A model generated the notes under the pieces. The model was not told the DNA's origin. It saw only the letters and a list, made by a program, of their open reading frames with translations, and did no database searches. Position numbers and translations under genes: made by a program. DNA of 64,000 bases, taken from positions 124,001 to 188,000 of the forward strand of contig NZ_JAINRD010000013.1 in the NCBI RefSeq assembly GCF_020400605.1, in the 5' to 3' direction. Positions 45,681-53,497 of this stretch are shown piece after piece. This DNA is from Streptomyces aculeolatus. Its GTDB lineage: Bacteria; Actinomycetota; Actinomycetes; Streptomycetales; Streptomycetaceae. The first letter of the stretch is position 1, and the number at the start of each line of letters is the position of its first letter.

Positions 45681-46670
45681 CTACGGCTCCAGTACGACCT
45701 TCCCGACCGTCCCCCGCGTCTCCAGCGCCCGGTGCGCCTCCGCCGCCCGCGCCAGCGGGTAGCGCTGCACCAGCGGCTTCCAGCGGCCCGACGCCGCCTC
45801 CGTCAGCGCCGCCTCCTCCATCCGCCGCAGGGGGTTCTCGCCGCCGATGCGGCTCAGCCAGTCGGGGCCGAGGACGTTGACCGACGTGATGCCGCGCTCC
45901 GCGAGTTCCGCCTTCGTGAACTCCAGCGGCGCCCCCGACGACCAGCCCACCACCAGGTGCCGCCCGCCGCGTGCGAGGAGGTCGGCCGCCGTGCGGGCGG
46001 CGTCCCCGCCGACGGTGTCGAGGAGCACCGTGGCCCGGCGGTCGCCGAGCGCGGCGCGTACGCGGCCGGGCCAGGCGGGGTCGGTGTAGTCCTCGGCGGT
46101 GTCGGCACCGAGGTCCCGTACGCGCGCGGCCTTCTCCGGGCCGCCGGCCAGGCCGACGACGTAGGCGCCGAGGTTGCGGGCGTACTGGACCAGCAGCGAC
46201 CCGATGCCGCCCGCCGCCGCCGTGACGACCACCACGTCGTCCGGCGTGAGCGCGGCGAAGTGCAGGTAGCCCATGGTCGTCCGCCCCGTGCCGATCATCG
46301 CGACGGCCTCCGCGGCGTCGAGGGAGTCGGGCAGCTCGTGCAGCCGCTCGGCCTCGGTGACGGTCAGCTCCGCGTAGCCGCCCGGGACGAGCCCGATGTG
46401 GGCGACGACGCGCCGGCCCAGCCAGTCCGCGTCGACGCCCTCGCCCACGGACTCGACGGTGCCGGCGACCTCGCGGCCGGGGATCGTGGGCAGTTCCGCG
46501 GGCGGCATGGGGCCGCCGCTCCTGCCCTCGCGGAGGAAGGAGTCGAGGAGGTGCACCCCGGCGGCGGCGACGGCGATACGGACCTGGCCGGGGCCGGGCA
46601 CGGGGTCGTCGGTCTTCTCGTAGAGGAGGTTCTCCGCGGGGCCGAATGCGTGAAGTCGTATGGCGTGCAT
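45681..46670 (-). CDS. quinone oxidoreductase-type MDR family dehydrogenase
   Basis: A 329-aa protein of the zinc-free MDR group: N-terminal GroES-like domain (FGPAENLLYEKTDDPVPGPGQVRI), nucleotide site AAAGGIGSLLVQYARNLGAYVVG (AxxGGxG for NADPH) and C-terminal YPLARAAEAHRALE. I start it at the ATG at 46670; no ribosome site lies upstream, and a -10-like TTGTCT just ahead suggests a leaderless transcript. It reduces quinones or enones with NADPH. A small palindrome overlaps its promoter. Confidence 0.85.
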   Translation of the reverse strand: MHAIRLHAFGPAENLLYEKTDDPVPGPGQVRIAVAAAGVHLLDSFLREGRSGGPMPPAELPTIPGREVAGTVESVGEGVDADWLGRRVVAHIGLVPGGYAELTVTEAERLHELPDSLDAAEAVAMIGTGRTTMGYLHFAALTPDDVVVVTAAAGGIGSLLVQYARNLGAYVVGLAGGPEKAARVRDLGADTAEDYTDPAWPGRVRAALGDRRATVLLDTVGGDAARTAADLLARGGRHLVVGWSSGAPLEFTKAELAERGITSVNVLGPDWLSRIGGENPLRRMEEAALTEAASGRWKPLVQRYPLARAAEAHRALETRGTVGKVVLEP

Positions 46671-46687
46671 GGGGCCAGCAGACAACT

Positions 46688-46701
46688 TGAACAGAAGTTC
46701 A
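46688..46701. promoter_or_regulatory. palindromic operator in the oxidoreductase promoter
   Basis: TGAAC-AGAA-GTTCA forms a 5-bp-arm palindrome lying between a minus-strand -35 (TTGACC) and -10-like TTGTCT with about 16-bp spacing. A repressor bound here would block the promoter. The cognate regulator is not visible nearby. Confidence 0.45.
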
Positions 46702-46770
46702 GGTCAAGCGGCAGCCGCACGGCTGCACCCGCAGGCCGCCCCGCCGCTACGCCACCGAGCCGCCCCGCCG

Positions 46771-47330
46771 CTACGCCACCGCCCCGAGCCGCCGCTCCGG
46801 CAGCGCGAGCCGCACCGCCTCGATCGCACTCGCGAACGCCACCTCGCTCAGCACGCCCGGCGCCGCCACCTGGTCCCCCGCCAGGTACACGCCGTCGCCC
46901 CGGTCCACGCCGGGCCGGTCGCGCCACGTGGTGCCCGGGGGGTCCACGGCACCCCGGCGATCTCCGCGGCCCAGCTGTGGAAGTCGCGGTCCACGGGCGC
47001 CTCGCGGCGGCGTACGAGGCGCAGCATCGCGGCCGGCGGCACCTTCCGCAGCCGCCCGTCGCGGCGGAACCGGAACCGGGAGCCCTCCATGGGCGGGATG
47101 GGAGCGAGCGGGCCGAGCAGGTCGCGCTGCTTGAGCCAGGCCCAGTGGGGGCCGCGGTAGTAGAGGGCGTGCGGGCCCTCGTTGGTGCGGTACGGCGCGT
47201 CGGCCGTACGGGCGCGCCCCCCGAGGCTGTTGTGCGCTTCGTACAGCGTGACCCGGGCGCCGGCCTCGGCGGCGGTGATGGCGGCGGTGAGCCCGGCCAG
47301 CCCGCCGCCGACAACGGAGATCCGTCGCAT
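46771..47330 (-). pseudogene. truncated, frameshifted FAD-dependent oxidoreductase
   Basis: The ATG at 47330 (AGGAG upstream) opens an amino-oxidase/phytoene-desaturase-like FAD fold (RRISVVGGGLAGLTAAITAAE) that runs for about 130 residues to AAEIAGVPW. The family's C-terminal motif (GVYLAGDQVAAPGVLSEVAF) follows almost at once but in another frame, ending at 46771. Roughly 200 or more internal residues are missing, and the frame changes near the run of six G at 46936-46942. It is best read as a gene inactivated by internal deletion plus frameshift. Confidence 0.8.
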
Positions 47331-47438
47331 GATGGTGCTCCTCACCTGCGATATTGCCGTTCTGATCACAAGACGTGGGCGAGGGTCCGGAACGTGACAT
47401 CGGGGCCGCTGTCAGTGCTGTACGTCACGATGGGGCGC

Positions 47439-48113
47439 ATGACGAGGCGGAAGACGACCAAGGTGCCGCGCCGGCCGGCGGTGCGGCTCCCGGCGGCCCT
47501 GGAGCGGCACGGGGCGGCGGACCTGGAGCCCGACGGGGACTACGACTCGGTGGAGTTCGCCGGGCTCGACCTGACCGGGGCGGACGGTGCGGGCGCCCGC
47601 TTCATGGACTGCGCGCTGCGCCGCTGCGTGCTGGACGCGGCACGGCTGCCGGGCGCGCGGCTGATCGACTCGGTGCTGGAGGAGGTGCGCGGCGCGGGCA
47701 CGGACCTGGCGGGGGCGACGCTGCGGGACGTGGAGCTGACGGACACCCGGCTGGGCGGCGTGCAGCTGCACGGGGCGACGCTGGAGCGGGTGGTGGTGCG
47801 GGGCGGCAAGGCGGACTTCCTGAACCTGCGGGGGGCGCGGCTGACGGACGTCGTGTTCGAGGACTGCGTCCTGGTGGACCCGGACTTCGGCGACGCCCGC
47901 CTGGAGCGGGTGGCGTTCGAGGGCGCCACGATCCACCGCGCGGACCTCTCCGGCGCCCGCCTCACGGACGTCGACCTCCGCGGCGCGAGGGACCTGACCC
48001 TGGAACGCGGCGCGGACCGCCTCACCGGCGCGGTCATCACCCCGGACCAACTCCTCACCCTGGCCCCGGCCTTCGCGGCCCAGGTGGGGGTGGAGGTCAA
48101 GTCGGCGGAGTGA
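47439..48113 (+). CDS. pentapeptide-repeat protein
   Basis: A 224-aa protein; I use the ATG at 47439 (an in-frame ATG at 47430 is possible). From about residue 40 it is built of A(D/N)LxX-type repeats (FAGLDLTGADGAGARF, ATLRDVELTDTRLGGVQLHGATL, FEGATIHRADLSGARLTDVDLRGA), which form a right-handed quadrilateral beta-helix. Some members mimic DNA and protect gyrase, but nothing here shows that role. There is no signal peptide or membrane segment. Confidence 0.85.
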   Translation: MTRRKTTKVPRRPAVRLPAALERHGAADLEPDGDYDSVEFAGLDLTGADGAGARFMDCALRRCVLDAARLPGARLIDSVLEEVRGAGTDLAGATLRDVELTDTRLGGVQLHGATLERVVVRGGKADFLNLRGARLTDVVFEDCVLVDPDFGDARLERVAFEGATIHRADLSGARLTDVDLRGARDLTLERGADRLTGAVITPDQLLTLAPAFAAQVGVEVKSAE

Positions 48114-48186
48114 CCTGCAGAAACGTCTCTGAACACCCGCTCGAGTGAGATCGTCTGCCTACTGAGCGATCAGATTCGCGACCACT

Positions 48187-48218
48187 GTGGCCCGCCGTGC
48201 CTTCGCGCGGCGGGCCAC
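48187..48218. terminator. hairpin terminator
   Basis: An 11-bp perfect stem (48187-48197 and 48208-48218; arm GTGGCCCGCCG) with a 10-nt loop lies between the convergent pentapeptide-repeat and TerD genes. Confidence 0.75.
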
Positions 48219-48254
48219 TTTGCGTAGAGGGGTGTCCTGTGGACCCCCGCGGGG

Positions 48255-48830
48255 TCAGACGCTGACGCCGAAGTCCTGCGCGATGCCCGCCAGGCCCGAG
48301 GCGTAGCCCTGGCCCACCGCGCGGAACTTCCACTCCGCGCCGTTGCGGTACAGCTCGCCGAAGACCATCGCGGTCTCCGTCGCCGCGTCCTCGGTGAGGT
48401 CGTAGCGGGCGATCTCCGTGCCGCCGGCCTGGTTCACGACGCGGATGAAGGCGTTGCGCACCTGGCCGAAGTTCTGGCTGCGGGTCTCGGCGTCGTAGAT
48501 CGAGACCGGGAAGACGATCTTGTCGATGTCGGCCGGCAGGCCGGCGAGGTTGACGTTGATCTGCTCGTCGTCGCCCGCGCCCTCACCGGTGACGTTGTCA
48601 CCGGTGTGCACGATCGTCTGGTCCGGCGACTGCCGGTTGTTGAAGAAGATGAAGTGCTGGTCGGAGAAGACCCTGCCCTCGGTGTTCACCGCGATGGCGC
48701 TCGCGTCGAGGTCGAAGTCCACCCCCGTCGTGGTGCGGACGTCCCAGCCGAGTCCGACCGTGACGGCGGTCAGCCCGGGGGCTTCCTTGGTGAGCGATAC
48801 GTTGCCGCCCTTGGACAGGCTTACGGGCAT
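48255..48830 (-). CDS. TerD-family protein
   Basis: A 191-aa protein starting at the ATG at 48830 (AGGAGGGG upstream). It is a standard TerD: MPVSLSKGGNVSLTKE, LGWDVRTTTGVDFDLDASA and the calcium-binding stretches SPDQTIVHTGDNVTGEGAGDDE. Length and sequence are close to the common TerD/CabC-like paralogues of Streptomyces, which bind calcium and are linked to stress and development rather than to tellurite alone. It is solitary here, without a ter operon. Confidence 0.92.
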   Translation of the reverse strand: MPVSLSKGGNVSLTKEAPGLTAVTVGLGWDVRTTTGVDFDLDASAIAVNTEGRVFSDQHFIFFNNRQSPDQTIVHTGDNVTGEGAGDDEQINVNLAGLPADIDKIVFPVSIYDAETRSQNFGQVRNAFIRVVNQAGGTEIARYDLTEDAATETAMVFGELYRNGAEWKFRAVGQGYASGLAGIAQDFGVSV

Positions 48831-48990
48831 GGGGAGTCCCCTCCTGGTTCTGGCTCCACGTGCCGGAGCCTCGTCTACGGACCACAACGCGGGTGTGCCC
48901 TACCCGGTTCCACGCACCGTACGCCCTCTGCTTCCGCGCTACTTCCGGGTGGCGCAAACGACGTGACAGCTCGAACATCCACGCGGGATC

Positions 48991-49431
48991 ATGGGAGACA
49001 TGTCCGGTCCCTACCGCATCCGCGGCTCGGTCGTCCTCCCGGAGGCCGAGCTGCTGTGGCGTTTCTCCCGTTCCTCGGGGCCGGGCGGCCAGCACGTGAA
49101 CACCAGCGACACCCAGGCCGAGGTCCGCTTCGACCTCGCGGGCACGCAGTCGCTGCCGCCGGTGTGGAAGGAGCGGGCCCTCGCGCGGCTCGCGGACCGG
49201 CTCGTCGACGGGCACGTGGTGGTGCGGGCGAGCGAGCACCGTTCGCAGTGGCGCAACCGCGAGACCGCTGCCGTACGGCTCGCCGCGCTGCTCGCGGAGG
49301 CCACGGCGCCGCCGCCCGCGCCGCGGCGCAAGCGGAAGGTCCCGCGGGGTGTGAACGAGCGCCGGCTGCGGGAGAAGAAGCAGCGGTCCGACGTCAAGCG
49401 CGGGCGTACGGGCCGCGGCTGGGGCCAGTAG
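48991..49431 (+). CDS. arfB: ArfB-like peptidyl-tRNA hydrolase (ribosome rescue)
   Basis: A 146-aa RF-1 domain protein with SRSSGPGGQHVNTSDTQAEVRF carrying the catalytic GGQ motif and a basic C-terminal tail (RKRKVPRGVNERRLREKKQR) that inserts into the mRNA channel of stalled ribosomes. The start may instead be the ATG at 49000. It hydrolyses peptidyl-tRNA on ribosomes that lack a stop codon. It is a single gene, divergent from TerD. Confidence 0.9.
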   Translation: MGDMSGPYRIRGSVVLPEAELLWRFSRSSGPGGQHVNTSDTQAEVRFDLAGTQSLPPVWKERALARLADRLVDGHVVVRASEHRSQWRNRETAAVRLAALLAEATAPPPAPRRKRKVPRGVNERRLREKKQRSDVKRGRTGRGWGQ

Positions 49432-49455
49432 CCGCCACCGCCGGAAGCCCGGCCC

Positions 49456-49473
49456 GCCGCCGCTGACGGCGGC
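49456..49473. terminator. short hairpin, possible terminator
   Basis: A 7-bp stem (GCCGCCG / CGGCGGC) with a CTGA loop lies between the convergent ArfB and flavin reductase genes. It is weaker than the other hairpins in the window. Confidence 0.4.
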
Positions 49474-49524
49474 CTGCCGCCGGTGGCCCGCCAGGGGTTG
49501 TTGCCGACGCGAAGGTGCGAACCC

Positions 49525-50064
49525 TCAGCCCAGCGTCCGGTACCGCCCCCGGAAGTACGTGAGCGGGTTCCCGTCCGAGCTGGGCTGCGCCGCGCTCAGC
49601 ACCCGCCCGATCACCAGCGTGTGGTCCCCCGCCACGACCCGCTGCTCCGTCCGGCACTCCACCGTCGCCAGCGCTCCGCCCACCAGCGCGCAGCCGGTCA
49701 CCTCGCCGCGCGTGTACGGGATGTCGTCGAACAGCAGCCGGTCGCTGATCCGCCCCTTCATCGCGAACCGCCCGGCGATGTGGCGCTGGCTCTCGGAGAG
49801 CACCGACGCCGCCCACTCCTCGCGGTCCGTCAGCAGGTCGTCCATGCGGGAGCCGTTGCGGACGCTGACCATGACCAGCGGCGGGTCCAGGGACACCGAC
49901 AGGAACGCGGTCGCCGTCATGCCCACGTCCTCGCCGTCCAGGCCGGGGTCCGGGTCGTACGCCGTGACCAGCACCACGCCCGCCGCCAGCCGGCTCATGG
50001 CCGCCCGGAACTGCTCGTCGCTCACACCGACAGGATGGTCCACCGTTCGCGTCTCATGCAGCAC
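49525..50064 (-). CDS. flavin reductase-like (HpaC-type) protein
   Basis: A 179-aa protein with the flavin reductase fold: FRAAMSRLAAGVVLVTAYDP, GMTATAFLSVSLDPPLVMVSV (FMN site) and VAGDHTLVIGRVL, with the conserved GDH. It would reduce free FMN/FAD with NAD(P)H for a partner monooxygenase, none of which is adjacent. It is divergent from the diguanylate cyclase gene over a 326-bp intergenic region that carries a Crp-like palindrome. Confidence 0.88.
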   Translation of the reverse strand: MLHETRTVDHPVGVSDEQFRAAMSRLAAGVVLVTAYDPDPGLDGEDVGMTATAFLSVSLDPPLVMVSVRNGSRMDDLLTDREEWAASVLSESQRHIAGRFAMKGRISDRLLFDDIPYTRGEVTGCALVGGALATVECRTEQRVVAGDHTLVIGRVLSAAQPSSDGNPLTYFRGRYRTLG

Positions 50065-50249
50065 GCCTCGAACCGTAACCGGGCGGGCACCCCCCGGGCA
50101 TCGGGCCCGGGACGGAGCGAAGTCCTAGGTCCCCGGCCCGCCCCACCAGGCGCGGGAGCCGACGGGGAGATCACCGGCCCCACCCGGCGCGAAGCTCCCC
50201 CCGGGCGGCGCGCGCCTCCTGGTAGCACGCCGGTTAACACCTCCCCACC

Positions 50250-50267
50250 CTGTGACTTGAGTCACAG
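50250..50267. promoter_or_regulatory. Crp-like palindrome upstream of cdgB
   Basis: CTGTGACT-TG-AGTCACAG is a perfect 18-bp palindrome containing TGTGA-N6-TCACA, the classical Crp site. It lies about 125 bp upstream of the cdgB start. It also contains GTGA/TCAC halves that partly resemble a BldD box. BldD control of cdgB is known in Streptomyces. The rest of 50065-50390 shows no gene. Confidence 0.6.
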
Positions 50268-50390
50268 AGAGCATCCAATGTTGACCCTGTGTACCCGCCG
50301 TAGAGCTGCCTGTGATTCAGTGGCCGTGTCGTTGGTGAAATTCCACGCGGGGGTCTTCCGCCGAGGTCGGGGCGAGACGGGAGGGCAGGT

Positions 50391-52088
50391 ATGGAGACGG
50401 AGGCAGAGCCTTACGTAAGGCTGGCGAGCCTGCGCCGGCTGCACCAGGTCCTCGCGGACCTGAACCAGACGCGCAGCCTCGCCGACACACTCCAGAGCGT
50501 CGCGGACGGACTCGTCGCCCTCGGGTACGAGGTGTCCGCGGTGAACCTCGTACGGCCCGACGGCGACCTCGTCGTCGCCGCCGTCGGCGGCGATCCCACC
50601 GCCGAGGCGATCATGGCGGGCCGGGTCGGCCCGCGCGGGGCGTGGGAGCGCCGGCTCCACATGGGCGTCGAGTGGGGCGAGCTGCGGTACATACCCCACA
50701 GCGAGGGCTGGGTGCTCGACGACGACGAGGTGCCGCAGACGCACCCGGTCGTCCCGCCGCCCTCCGCACCCGGTGACTGGGTCACCGGCGACCGGCTCTT
50801 CGCGCCGATCTACGACGCCGGCCGCGAGCTGCTCGGCGTCCTGTCCGTCGACAAGCCGGCCAACGGCCGGGTGCCGACCCCCTGGGGGCGCGAGGCCCTG
50901 CAGATGTACGCCTCGCAGGCCGCCATAGCGATCACCAACGCCCGGCTGCGGGCCAACATGCAGCGCGCGCTGGTGCGCCTGGAGCGCGAGCAGCAGGCGC
51001 TGCGCGCCAGCGAGGAGAGCTTCCGCCAGGCCTTCGAGTACGCCCCCAGCGGCATGGCCGTCGCCGAGATGGGCGGCGACGACCACGGGCGGCTGATCCG
51101 TACGAACGACGCGCTGTGCCGGCTCCTGGGCCGCCAGCCCTCCAGCCTGCGCCGGCTGTCGTTCTCCGACCTCGTCCACCCCGAGGACGTCGGGACCCTG
51201 CTGCGCACCTTCGCCGAGGGCGGCAAGGCCGAGCTGCGCCTCGCCCGCCGCGACAACACCTATGTGTGGGTGAACCTGCGCAACTCGGTGGTCGCCGACG
51301 CCGCCGACGGGCCGCGCTACCTCCTCACCCACGTCGAGGACATCGAGGAGCGCAAGCGCCACGAGGCGCAGCTCGCGCACCGCGCCAGCCACGACTCGCT
51401 CACCGGCCTGCCCAACGCCGCCGAGCTGCGCGCCCGCCTCACCGCCCGGCTCTGCGACCGGCCCCCGGAGCTGTACACGGGCGCCGTCAGCCACTCCGCC
51501 GCCGGGCTGCCGGGGCCGCGCGGCCGCGCCATCGTCGGCGCGGGGCCCGCCCCCGGCGAGGTCGACAGCAACGGGCACGGCTTCGGGACGGACGGCGCCG
51601 AGGAGCAGCACTGGGCCGGCCCCGGCCCGTACGAGCACCATGTGCACGCGATGGTCCCCGACGGCGGCGGCGGGGAGTCGGCGGGCAAGGGGCTCGCGGT
51701 GCTCTTCTGCGATCTCGACGGCTTCAAGTCCATCAACGACCGCTTCGGGCACAACACCGGCGACGCCGTGCTCATCGCAGTCGCGCAGCGGCTGACCCAC
51801 GCGGTCCGCGACGGCGACACCGTCGCGCGGCTCGGCGGCGACGAGTTCGTGGTGCTGGCCGACGGCCTGACTCCCGGCGGCGCCGAGGACCTCGCGGTGC
51901 GGCTGCGGAACGCGATCATCCCGCCGATCAGGGTCGACGGCCGGGGGGTGCGCGTCGGCGCGAGCATCGGCACGGGCTGGGCGATGTGCGGGATGTCGAC
52001 CGAGGAGATCCTCAGCTCGGCGGACCAGCTCATGTACCGCGAGAAGCGGGCCCGCTCGCAGGGGCGCTCGCACCGCAGGGCGGGCTAG
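50391..52088 (+). CDS. cdgB: diguanylate cyclase, GAF-PAS-GGDEF (CdgB-like)
   Basis: A 565-aa soluble protein. The GAF domain covers about residues 20-190, PAS about 205-330 (EESFRQAFEYAPSGMAVAEMG, then VEDIEERKRHE), and GGDEF about 335-560 with HRASHDSLTGLPN, LFCDLDGFKSINDRFGHNTGD and an intact RLGGDEFVVLADG active site. The order GAF-PAS-GGDEF and position match CdgB of S. coelicolor, which makes c-di-GMP and affects aerial development. An extra Gly/Pro/His-rich segment of about 60-70 residues interrupts the start of the GGDEF domain. No EAL domain is present. The stop codon lies in a mobile-element target duplication. Confidence 0.88.
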   Translation: METEAEPYVRLASLRRLHQVLADLNQTRSLADTLQSVADGLVALGYEVSAVNLVRPDGDLVVAAVGGDPTAEAIMAGRVGPRGAWERRLHMGVEWGELRYIPHSEGWVLDDDEVPQTHPVVPPPSAPGDWVTGDRLFAPIYDAGRELLGVLSVDKPANGRVPTPWGREALQMYASQAAIAITNARLRANMQRALVRLEREQQALRASEESFRQAFEYAPSGMAVAEMGGDDHGRLIRTNDALCRLLGRQPSSLRRLSFSDLVHPEDVGTLLRTFAEGGKAELRLARRDNTYVWVNLRNSVVADAADGPRYLLTHVEDIEERKRHEAQLAHRASHDSLTGLPNAAELRARLTARLCDRPPELYTGAVSHSAAGLPGPRGRAIVGAGPAPGEVDSNGHGFGTDGAEEQHWAGPGPYEHHVHAMVPDGGGGESAGKGLAVLFCDLDGFKSINDRFGHNTGDAVLIAVAQRLTHAVRDGDTVARLGGDEFVVLADGLTPGGAEDLAVRLRNAIIPPIRVDGRGVRVGASIGTGWAMCGMSTEEILSSADQLMYREKRARSQGRSHRRAG

Positions 52089-52261
52089 GCTCTGTCTGAC
52101 AAATGGCGCCGTCCGCCCGCAGGGCGGGTGTCGCGGCGTCTGGTGCGTGCGATCGCAAGGCGGAGGGTCGACCGCATAGTGGGCCTATTCGGTCGAGCCC
52201 GACAACGCAGCGAGCGTGCGTGCCAGGCGTCGCGACACAGGCGGGATTTGTCAGACAGGGC
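52089..52261. mobile_element. 173-bp MITE with CTAG target duplication
   Basis: Terminal inverted repeats GCTCTGTCTGACAAAT and ATTTGTCAGACAGGGC (15 of 16 match) bound a 173-bp element that is itself a long imperfect palindrome (GTGTCGCG near 52128 pairs with CGCGACAC near 52231). CTAG flanks both ends (52085-52088 and 52262-52265), the duplication type of IS5-family elements. It has no coding capacity, so it must be moved by a transposase in trans. Confidence 0.85.
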
Positions 52262-52310
52262 CTAGTGACGCCGGTACGGGCCGGGGGCGCCGCCGTCCCG
52301 CGGCCGCGGG

Positions 52311-52344
52311 TTGTCCACAGGCGGCCGTCGTGGCTTCGTCCACA
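52311..52344 (+). repeat. two DnaA-box-like 9-mers
   Basis: TTGTCCACA (52311-52319) matches the Streptomyces DnaA box exactly, and TCGTCCACA (52336-52344) matches 8 of 9, in the same orientation 25 bp apart. They sit upstream of the 52450 gene, far from any visible origin, and may be chance or a DnaA-titration or regulatory site. A -10-like TAGGCT follows at 52384. Confidence 0.35.
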
Positions 52345-52449
52345 GTCGGCAGAAGGAACGCTCGGGTACTGCTCCGGACGGGGTAGGCTCGCCCCCTGGC
52401 CGGCGGTTCACCGGCCGGGACGCAACGCCCACCAGGGAGTGAGAGGGAG

Positions 52450-53421
52450 ATGACGGCCGGCAACCACGGTGCGGGCACGCCGCCCGAGGACGACGACCCC
52501 TTCGCCCACCTGTACCGCCCCGAGGGCGGTGCCGCGCCGGTTCCCGGCCCGGGCGAGGGCGCGGCCCCCGCCCCGGGTGTGCCGCGCACGTCGTACACCC
52601 AGGTCAGGGCCGTCGGCGAGCGGACGTACGGCGGTCAGCAGGCCGCGCAGCAGGTGCCGCCGCAGCAGGCCTATCCGTACGGGCAGTCCAGCCCCAGCCC
52701 GCACTACGCGGCGCCCGAGACCTACGGCGGCCCCCCGCCGCAGCCCCCGTCCTTCCCGCCCGGCGGCCCCGGCGAGGGCCCGCGCCGCGGGCGCGGCGGC
52801 GGGCGGAACGGGCTGATGCTCGGCGCGGTCGCCGTGGTCGCGACGGTCGTGATCGCCATCGTCGCCGCGGTGCTCTTCAGCGGCGACGGCGAGGAAGGCG
52901 ACGTTAGCGGCGGGGACTCCGAGTCCGTCGCCCCCAGCCCCGACGGCAAGGGCGACGACGAGCCGAAGAACGGCGACGACAAGCCGAAGAAGGACCCGGC
53001 GGCCCTGCCCACCGAGGACGGGACGAAGCTGGCGCTGGCCGGCGGCGCGGTCGTCGGGAGCGACACGAACATCTCCGACGACGGCCCGTACGTCCACGGC
53101 CTGGAGAACCAGGGCGCGTCGGCGACCTGGGAGCCCGAGGTCGACGCGGCGGGGGAGTACACGCTCTTCATCGACTACAGCGTGCCGGGCAAGGACGCCG
53201 AACTCACCCTCACCGTCAACGGTGACGACCGGTCGGTGAACATGGAGAACTTCGCCAAGGCGAAGAAGAACGACTGGCTGGCCGGCTGGACCAGGACCTA
53301 TCAGTACATCAACCTGGACGAGGGCGCCAACGAGATCAAGCTGTCCTGCGAGTCGGGCAACAAGGACTGCCAGACCGCGATCAGCAAGGTGGAGCTCAAG
53401 AAGGGCCAGGTCACGTCGTAG
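52450..53421 (+). CDS. membrane-anchored protein with CBM35-like extracellular domain
   Basis: A 323-aa protein. A Pro/Gln/Gly-rich cytoplasmic N-terminus of about 115 residues precedes one transmembrane helix (LMLGAVAVVATVVIAIVAAVLF). Outside lie an acidic Lys/Asp/Glu linker and a beta-sandwich resembling CBM35/CBM6 (GLENQGASATWEPEVDAAGEYTLFIDYS, TLTVNGDDRSV, LDEGANEIKLSCESG). It probably binds cell-wall or other sugars, which fits the amino-sugar genes next door. No enzymatic domain is present. Confidence 0.75.
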   Translation: MTAGNHGAGTPPEDDDPFAHLYRPEGGAAPVPGPGEGAAPAPGVPRTSYTQVRAVGERTYGGQQAAQQVPPQQAYPYGQSSPSPHYAAPETYGGPPPQPPSFPPGGPGEGPRRGRGGGRNGLMLGAVAVVATVVIAIVAAVLFSGDGEEGDVSGGDSESVAPSPDGKGDDEPKNGDDKPKKDPAALPTEDGTKLALAGGAVVGSDTNISDDGPYVHGLENQGASATWEPEVDAAGEYTLFIDYSVPGKDAELTLTVNGDDRSVNMENFAKAKKNDWLAGWTRTYQYINLDEGANEIKLSCESGNKDCQTAISKVELKKGQVTS

Positions 53422-53452
53422 GGCTTCCGGTGCCGTAGCGCGCCGGTGCGTC

Positions 53453-53479
53453 CGGGCCCGTAGCGGCGCTACGGGCCCG
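53453..53479. terminator. hairpin terminator
   Basis: A 12-bp perfect stem (53453-53464 and 53468-53479; arm CGGGCCCGTAGC) with a 3-nt loop lies between the convergent CBM-protein and aldolase genes. Confidence 0.78.
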
Positions 53480-53497
53480 TCGTCGTCCCCGCGGCCG

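Noticed and set aside
48255..48830. Tellurite-resistance operon
   Set aside because: Only one TerD paralogue is present, without terC or other ter genes. Single TerD genes are common in Streptomyces with other roles.
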